A DNA stretch of 64,000 nt from Algorimicrobium sediminis (GTDB taxonomy: Bacteria > Bacteroidota > Bacteroidia > Flavobacteriales > Flavobacteriaceae): contig NZ_JBHULS010000002.1 of assembly GCF_042684585.1 (NCBI RefSeq), positions 558,001 to 622,000 on the forward strand, read 5' to 3'. This document shows positions 59,651 to 64,000 of the stretch, piece by piece. Position numbers and translations under genes: made by a program. Under the pieces are notes generated by a model. The model was not told the DNA's origin. It did no database searches and worked only from the letters and a program-made list of their open reading frames with translations. How positions within the stretch are numbered: position 1 is the stretch's first letter; every line of letters starts with the position of its first letter.

Positions 59651-60679
59651 ATGAGTATTAAAAACGATTTATTTTTAAGAGCATTAAAGGGCGAAACCGT
59701 AGATCGCCCGCCAGTTTGGATGATGCGTCAGGCAGGACGGTATTTGCCAGAATTTATGGAAATCAAAGCTAAATACGATTTCTTTACGCGGTGCCAAACA
59801 CCCGAATTAGCTAGCGAAATTACCGTACAACCTATTCGTCGCTATGGTATGGACGCCGCTATTTTATTTAGCGATATACTGGTTATTCCGCAAGCCATGA
59901 ATATAGAAGTGCAAATGAAACCTAATTTTGGACCATATTTGCCAAACCCTATTCGTACGCAAAAGGATGTGGATAATGTTATTGTTCCAGATGTAACCGT
60001 GGCATTGGATTATGTATACCAAGCTATAAAAGCAACCAAGGAAAAGTTAAACAACGAAGTACCTCTTATTGGTTTTGCCGGTTCCCCATGGACCATTTTA
60101 TGCTATTGCGTACAAGGGCAAGGCAGTAAAAACTTTGATAAAGCCAAAGAATTTTGCTTTACAAATCCTGTGGCAGCTCACCAAATGTTGCAAAAAATTA
60201 CCGATACCACCATTGCATACTTAAAAGAAAAAGTAAAAGCAGGCGTCAATGCTGTACAGGTTTTCGATTCGTGGGGCGGCATGTTATCTCCGGTAGATTA
60301 TCAAGAATTTTCTTGGCAGTACATCCAGCAAATTATAGATGCGCTTAAAAACGAAACGCCTGTAATTGCTTTCGGAAAAGGATGTTGGTTTGCCTTAGGC
60401 GAGATGGCTAAATCTGGCGCTTCAGCACTGGGTGTAGACTGGACCTGTTCGCCAAAAAACGCACGTTATTTAACGGGTGGGAATATTACCCTACAAGGAA
60501 ATTTTGATCCAACCCGCTTGTTTTCGCCACCAGCAGAAATTAAGAAAATGGTGCATCAAATGATAAACGACTTCGGAAAAGACAAATATATTGTAAACCT
60601 TGGTCATGGTATTTTACCAAACATTCCTTTGGATCATGCCAAAGCGTTTATCGATGCTGTAAAAGAGTACCGCGCTTAA
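59651..60679 (+). CDS. hemE: Uroporphyrinogen decarboxylase
   Basis: It removes four carboxyl groups from uroporphyrinogen III to give coproporphyrinogen III. Its 342 residues match the family. The first signature PPVWMMRQAGRYLPE near 20-34 holds the substrate arginine, the second is GFAGSPWTILCYCVQGQGS near 137-155, and the catalytic-site ILFSDILVIP near 70 includes the conserved Asp. It follows hemCD by 51 bases and precedes the GNAT gene by 8. Confidence 0.96.
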   Translation: MSIKNDLFLRALKGETVDRPPVWMMRQAGRYLPEFMEIKAKYDFFTRCQTPELASEITVQPIRRYGMDAAILFSDILVIPQAMNIEVQMKPNFGPYLPNPIRTQKDVDNVIVPDVTVALDYVYQAIKATKEKLNNEVPLIGFAGSPWTILCYCVQGQGSKNFDKAKEFCFTNPVAAHQMLQKITDTTIAYLKEKVKAGVNAVQVFDSWGGMLSPVDYQEFSWQYIQQIIDALKNETPVIAFGKGCWFALGEMAKSGASALGVDWTCSPKNARYLTGGNITLQGNFDPTRLFSPPAEIKKMVHQMINDFGKDKYIVNLGHGILPNIPLDHAKAFIDAVKEYRA

Positions 60680-60687
60680 ACCACTCT

Positions 60688-61224
60688 ATGAAATTACAAA
60701 CGGAATCCTTTTCATTGGAAGTTTTACAACCGCAAGATGCCCCAAGTTTGTCGCGGTTAATGATTTCCAATGGAAAGCGATTTCAAGAAATTTTACCCGA
60801 TACCCTTGCGGAAAATCTTTCTGAAGCGCACTCCAAAACGTTTATTCAAAAAAAAAATACCTTGCGCAAATTGGGCTTGGAATTTACCTTTGCTATTAAG
60901 GACATCGATACCGGTCATGTAGCAGGTCTAATTCTGATAAAAAATATAAATTATCAAACCAAACAAGCAGAAATTGCCTATTGTTTGGGCCAGAAGTTTT
61001 CGGGAAAGGGCTGGATGACACGGAGTTTAAAAGCGATTAAAAATTATGCCTTTCAAAATCTTGGTTTGCAAATACTCCAATTAACTATACACAAATCAAA
61101 TCGGTCTAGTATTAATATTGCCAAGAGCAACGGTTTTGTTTGGATGCAAACACTTACCAGCGAATACGAAACGCAATCGGCCGTTTTGGATATGGAACTT
61201 TATCAATTACACTATGAAAGATAA
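60688..61224 (+). CDS. GNAT N-acetyltransferase (RimJ/RimL type)
   Basis: This 178-residue acyl-CoA N-acetyltransferase has beta strands with IAYCLGQKFSGKGWMTRSLKAIKNYAF near 94-120, where GQKFSGKGWMT is the acetyl-CoA pyrophosphate loop (Q/RxxGxG/A type, with GKG). It ends with IAKSNGFVW..., the usual C-terminal GNAT strand. It is inside the heme operon, 8 bases from hemE and overlapping hemF by 11 bases. The target is unknown, and a role in the heme pathway is not established. Confidence 0.85.
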   Translation: MKLQTESFSLEVLQPQDAPSLSRLMISNGKRFQEILPDTLAENLSEAHSKTFIQKKNTLRKLGLEFTFAIKDIDTGHVAGLILIKNINYQTKQAEIAYCLGQKFSGKGWMTRSLKAIKNYAFQNLGLQILQLTIHKSNRSSINIAKSNGFVWMQTLTSEYETQSAVLDMELYQLHYER

Positions 61225-62116
61225 ATTTTTTCAATACATACACGATTTACAAGATACCATTACGGCTAAACTAGAGGCTGTAGACGGCAAAGCGACATTT
61301 AAAGAAGATATTTGGAAACGGCCAGAAGGTGGTGGTGGCCGCACTCGGGTTATTCAAAATGGGGCTGTTTTTGAAAAAGGCGGTGTAAACATTTCTGGAG
61401 TTCATGGAAAACTACCTGAAAGCATGCAAGCCTATTTTGGAGTAAAGGATGCCGATTTTTTCGCTTGTGGATTAAGTCTTGTTATTCATCCAAAAAACCC
61501 TATGGTGCCAACAGTGCACGCTAATTGGCGTTATTTTGAAATGTATAATAGTCAAGGCGAAATTGTAGACCAATGGTTTGGCGGTGGTCAAGATTTAACA
61601 CCTTATTACTTGTTCGAGGAGGACGGTAGGCATTTTCATAGCATTTGTAAAGCGGTTTGCGATAAGCATCATCCAGATTTTTATAAAACCTACAAGCAAA
61701 AATGCGACGAATATTTCTGGAACACACACCGAAATGAAGCGCGCGGTTTAGGCGGCTTGTTTTTCGACTATTGCAAAGCTACCAATACTATGACTATGGA
61801 AAACTGGTATAATTTTGTAACTGAAGTAGGTACTAGTTTTTTAGAAGCGTATGTGCCAATTGTTGAAAAACGTAAAAATTTGCCCTATACAGACGCCCAA
61901 CGTAATTGGCAGGAAATACGCCGAGGCCGTTATGTTGAATTTAATTTGGTACACGACAAAGGCACCCTTTTTGGTTTAAAAACAAATGGGCGTATAGAGA
62001 GTATTTTAATGAGTTTGCCGCCACATGTACAGTGGGTTTATGATCATCATCCGGAACCTGGTAGCGCTGAAGAAAAACTAATTAAAGTATTACAAAATCC
62101 TATAAACTGGGTGTAA
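61214..62116 (+). CDS. hemF: Coproporphyrinogen III oxidase, oxygen-dependent
   Basis: It makes protoporphyrinogen IX from coproporphyrinogen III with O2. The ATG at 61214 gives 300 residues. The longer frame reaches an upstream start at 61118, but that lies in the GNAT gene and the extra residues are its overlap, so the ATG is right. Conserved features are GGRTRVIQNGAVFEKGGVN near 38-56, TVHANWRYFE near 100, WFGGGQDLTPYYLFEED near 120-137, and RRGRYVEFNLVHDKGTLFGL near 236. No HemN is seen, so this step is aerobic here. It overlaps the GNAT gene by 11 bases. Confidence 0.96.
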   Translation: MKDKFFQYIHDLQDTITAKLEAVDGKATFKEDIWKRPEGGGGRTRVIQNGAVFEKGGVNISGVHGKLPESMQAYFGVKDADFFACGLSLVIHPKNPMVPTVHANWRYFEMYNSQGEIVDQWFGGGQDLTPYYLFEEDGRHFHSICKAVCDKHHPDFYKTYKQKCDEYFWNTHRNEARGLGGLFFDYCKATNTMTMENWYNFVTEVGTSFLEAYVPIVEKRKNLPYTDAQRNWQEIRRGRYVEFNLVHDKGTLFGLKTNGRIESILMSLPPHVQWVYDHHPEPGSAEEKLIKVLQNPINWV

Positions 62117-62117
62117 T

Positions 62118-62507
62118 ATGACGTGTTATTGCGGTTCCAGTAAAAGCTATAAAGCTTGTTGCCAAGTATATCATTTAAATGGCGGAAAAACGGAAACAGC
62201 CCAACAGCTTATGCGTTCCCGATACAGTGCTTTTGTGTTAGCCAATGGCAATTATTTAATGCAAACACACCATGTGTCCACGCGGCCAACATCAGAAAAA
62301 AAAGCCATTGTAGCCTGGGCAAAGTCTGTGAAGTGGCTAAAATTGGAAATTTTAAATACCACAGACGGTTTAAAAACAGATGCCCATGGTTCGGTAACTT
62401 TTAATGCTTATTTTTATGAAAAAGGCGCCGTGGAGGTTATTCATGAAAAATCAGCTTTTATAAAAGAAAATAACACTTGGTATTACCTGGGGTATGCCAA
62501 AAACTAA
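62118..62507 (+). CDS. ychJ: YchJ family protein (SEC-C metal-binding motif)
   Basis: This 129-residue protein has an N-terminal SEC-C-like zinc motif (CYCGSSKSYKACC) and a following alpha/beta domain with MRSRYSAFVLANGNYLMQTHH. It matches the UPF0225/YchJ family. Its role is not established. It starts 1 base after hemF and its end overlaps the hemB frame start by 14 bases (62494) or precedes the preferred hemB ATG by 7. Confidence 0.85.
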   Translation: MTCYCGSSKSYKACCQVYHLNGGKTETAQQLMRSRYSAFVLANGNYLMQTHHVSTRPTSEKKAIVAWAKSVKWLKLEILNTTDGLKTDAHGSVTFNAYFYEKGAVEVIHEKSAFIKENNTWYYLGYAKN

Positions 62508-62514
62508 TAACATT

Positions 62515-63504
62515 ATGTATCCATTAAAAAGAAACAGACGTTTACGTGCTAATACTGCCATTCGTGGTTTGGTTAGAGAAACAATATTAACGCCAACCGA
62601 TTTTCTAGTACCACTTTTTGTAGTGGAGGGTAAAGGCGTAAAAGAGGAAATTGCCTCCATGCCTAACTATTTTCGTTACAGTTTAGACTTGCTAGAGCGC
62701 GAGGTAAAGGAATTGTGGCAAATGGGCTTACAATCGGTTTTACTATTTGTAAAAGTACCCGACAATTTAAAGGATAATAAAGGAACCGAAGCCATAAACC
62801 CTAACGGCCTAATGCAACGCGCTATTAAAACAGTAAAAAATGCCTGCCCAGATATGTTGGTTATGACGGATGTGGCTATGGATCCTTATTCGTCCTACGG
62901 ACATGATGGGGTGGTGCAAGATGGTGTTATTTTAAACGACGAAACGGTATCTATTTTAACCGAAATGAGTCTTACCCATGCCGAAGCTGGTGCTAATTTT
63001 GTAGCACCTAGCGATATGATGGATGGCCGTATATTAAGCATACGTGAAGCCTTTGAAGATAATGGCTTTTACAACACAGGTATTATGAGTTATTCGGCAA
63101 AATATGCTTCTGCTTTTTATGGGCCATTTCGCGATGCTTTGGATTCTGCACCCGTAAATATGGTAAATGTTCCTAAAGACAAGCAAAGCTACCAAATGGA
63201 TCCTGCTAACCGTTTTGAAGCCATTCGGGAAACAGAAATGGATATTGATGAAGGTGCCGATATTGTTATGGTTAAACCAGGTTTATGCTACCTAGATATT
63301 GTTAGGGAAATTAAAAACACCGTAGATGTGCCTGTTGCTGTGTACCAGGTTTCTGGCGAATATGCCATGCTAAAGGCAGCAGCCGAAAAAGGGTGGCTAA
63401 ATCACGATGCTGTTATGATGGAACAACTTATGGCTATAAAACGAGCTGGAGCAGATGTTATAGCTAGTTACTTTGCTAAAGATGCCGTTAAACTTTTAAA
63501 ATAA
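62515..63504 (+). CDS. hemB: Delta-aminolevulinic acid dehydratase (porphobilinogen synthase)
   Basis: It condenses two 5-aminolevulinates to porphobilinogen. From the ATG at 62515 it has 329 residues and starts YPLKRNRRLR, as in relatives; an earlier ATG at 62494 would give 7 extra residues and overlap ychJ. The Schiff-base lysines are K196 in SYSAKYAS and K254 in VMVKPGLCYL. The zinc-binding cysteines of the DVCLC type are absent: the segment reads DVAMDPYSSYGHDG, so it belongs to the Mg2+/K+-dependent class. It is the last gene of the rightward heme operon. Confidence 0.95.
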   Translation: MYPLKRNRRLRANTAIRGLVRETILTPTDFLVPLFVVEGKGVKEEIASMPNYFRYSLDLLEREVKELWQMGLQSVLLFVKVPDNLKDNKGTEAINPNGLMQRAIKTVKNACPDMLVMTDVAMDPYSSYGHDGVVQDGVILNDETVSILTEMSLTHAEAGANFVAPSDMMDGRILSIREAFEDNGFYNTGIMSYSAKYASAFYGPFRDALDSAPVNMVNVPKDKQSYQMDPANRFEAIRETEMDIDEGADIVMVKPGLCYLDIVREIKNTVDVPVAVYQVSGEYAMLKAAAEKGWLNHDAVMMEQLMAIKRAGADVIASYFAKDAVKLLK

Positions 63505-63522
63505 TAGGTGTCTTTCAGGTAC

Positions 63523-63552
63523 AAAAAAACGCTTGTAATGGGCGTTTTTTTT
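63523..63552 (+). terminator. Terminator of the heme operon
   Basis: AAAAAAACGC at 63523-63532 pairs with GCGTTTTTTT at 63542-63551 over a 9-base loop, with a T-rich end. It follows the hemB stop by 18 bases. Confidence 0.85.
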
Positions 63553-63682
63553 CAATTAGCAGCCATTTTTATGGCGCTCATGGGTATTGGCAATTATGAA
63601 AACAGCAACGCTTTTCTGTTTGGTAATAACGCGCTAATTTCCTTTTGATTTTGTAAATTAGCCTTAACTAAAAAACACGTTA

Positions 63683-64000
63683 ATGAGTACACTCCTTCTT
63701 TGGGCAACCCTTTCTATTTTCTTCTCCTTTTTATGCTCCATTTTGGAGGCGGTTTTGTTGAGTGTTACTTCTACCTTTATAAGTATAAAAAAACAAGAAG
63801 GTAAAGCTTATGCCACCCAGCTGGAAGACCTAAAAAAGGATGTAGATCAGCCTTTAATTGCCATTTTAACGCTAAATACGATAGCCCACACCTTGGGTGC
63901 CATGATGGTGGGGATTGAAGCTGAAAAGTTGCCATTTAAAATTGAGGTTTTTGGCATCAATACGGTAGGTATCGTATCGGCCGTTATGACCTTGTTAATT
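63683..64000 (+). CDS. CNNM/DUF21 transporter-like protein (cut by the right edge)
   Basis: The first 106 residues are visible. They begin MSTLLLWATLSIFFSFLCSILEAVLLSVT, the DUF21/CNNM opening, with further membrane segments near 59-78 and 92 onward. LNTIAHTLGAMM is a family-like stretch. The full gene probably encodes the membrane part plus CBS and CorC/HlyC domains, as in Mg2+ transport proteins and so-called hemolysins. The frame is open at base 64000. Confidence 0.8.
   Translation, partial: MSTLLLWATLSIFFSFLCSILEAVLLSVTSTFISIKKQEGKAYATQLEDLKKDVDQPLIAILTLNTIAHTLGAMMVGIEAEKLPFKIEVFGINTVGIVSAVMTLLI

Noticed and set aside
61118..61213. Longer hemF frame
   Set aside because: It overlaps the GNAT gene and adds residues not seen in HemF; the ATG at 61214 begins at the usual place.
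63538..63648. 36-codon + strand ORF after hemB
   Set aside because: Its start is inside the heme-operon terminator hairpin and no family resemblance is seen.
1..64000. tRNA, rRNA, CRISPR array, insertion sequence or phage
   Set aside because: No cloverleaf with CCA-type end, no regularly spaced repeats, no transposase or phage gene was seen by eye; a computational scan would be the decisive test.

Overview
The window looks like chromosomal DNA of a marine-type member of the Flavobacteriaceae (Bacteroidota). The supports are AT-rich DNA, A-rich rather than Shine-Dalgarno leaders, frequent TTG starts, promoters of the Bacteroidota form TTTG-N18-21-TAnnTTTG, a type IX secretion/gliding lipoprotein (SprE/PorW type), flavobacterial DUF families (DUF4254, DUF5687, DUF6341, DUF6427, DUF4292), a split F-ATPase operon without beta and epsilon genes, and a hemC-hemD fusion. 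I found no tRNA, rRNA, CRISPR array, insertion sequence or prophage. It reads as ordinary core chromosome with one variable surface-polysaccharide block at the left.

Layout. 1-15.1 kb is a polysaccharide locus. Ten closely packed + strand genes encode a WecE-type sugar transaminase, a WecF-type Fuc4NAc transferase, a flippase, two polymerase/ligase-like membrane proteins, two glycosyltransferases, UDP-glucose dehydrogenase, UDP-glucuronate decarboxylase and the initiating phosphoglycosyl transferase. A CapK-like adenylate-forming protein and a WbuB-like glycosyltransferase converge on them from the minus strand. 15.2-20.2 kb holds purD, DUF6341, DUF6427, upp, DUF4254 and a family 9 glycosyltransferase. 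20.3-25.5 kb has a PaaE-like reductase and a PadR-controlled ABC export operon with two paralogous small membrane proteins. 25.5-34.8 kb holds sprE, a bactofilin, atpZ, a DUF6168-like gene and atpBEFHAG with a strong promoter and terminator. 34.9-41.5 kb is an envelope operon: flippase, dut, nucleotidyltransferase, TPR protein, DUF4292 lipoprotein and an EnvC-like factor.

42.0-46.1 kb carries the least ordinary set: an ECF-like sigma factor, a single-pass TPR protein placed like an anti-sigma factor, and, tail to tail, a 901-residue exported TPR-CHAT protein with an intact His/Cys dyad. 46.2-51.1 kb carries a TerB-DnaJ protein, a bacilliredoxin, PlsC, an acyl-ACP desaturase, an HD hydrolase and a crotonase. 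51.1-63.5 kb is a near-complete heme region built around one divergent promoter: leftward AraC regulator, hemH, MATE, hemJ and a histidine kinase; rightward hemA, hemCD, hemE, a GNAT gene, hemF, ychJ and hemB. It covers glutamyl-tRNA to heme except GSA aminotransferase (hemL). The window ends inside a CNNM/DUF21 membrane protein.

The best candidates for something undescribed are the sigma/TPR/CHAT module, the regulatory repeats in the heme divergent promoter, the PadR operator nested in its own promoter, the series of hairpins between the atp genes, and frameshifted minus-strand coding remnants, each next to a hairpin, in the 41.5-42.0 kb gap.
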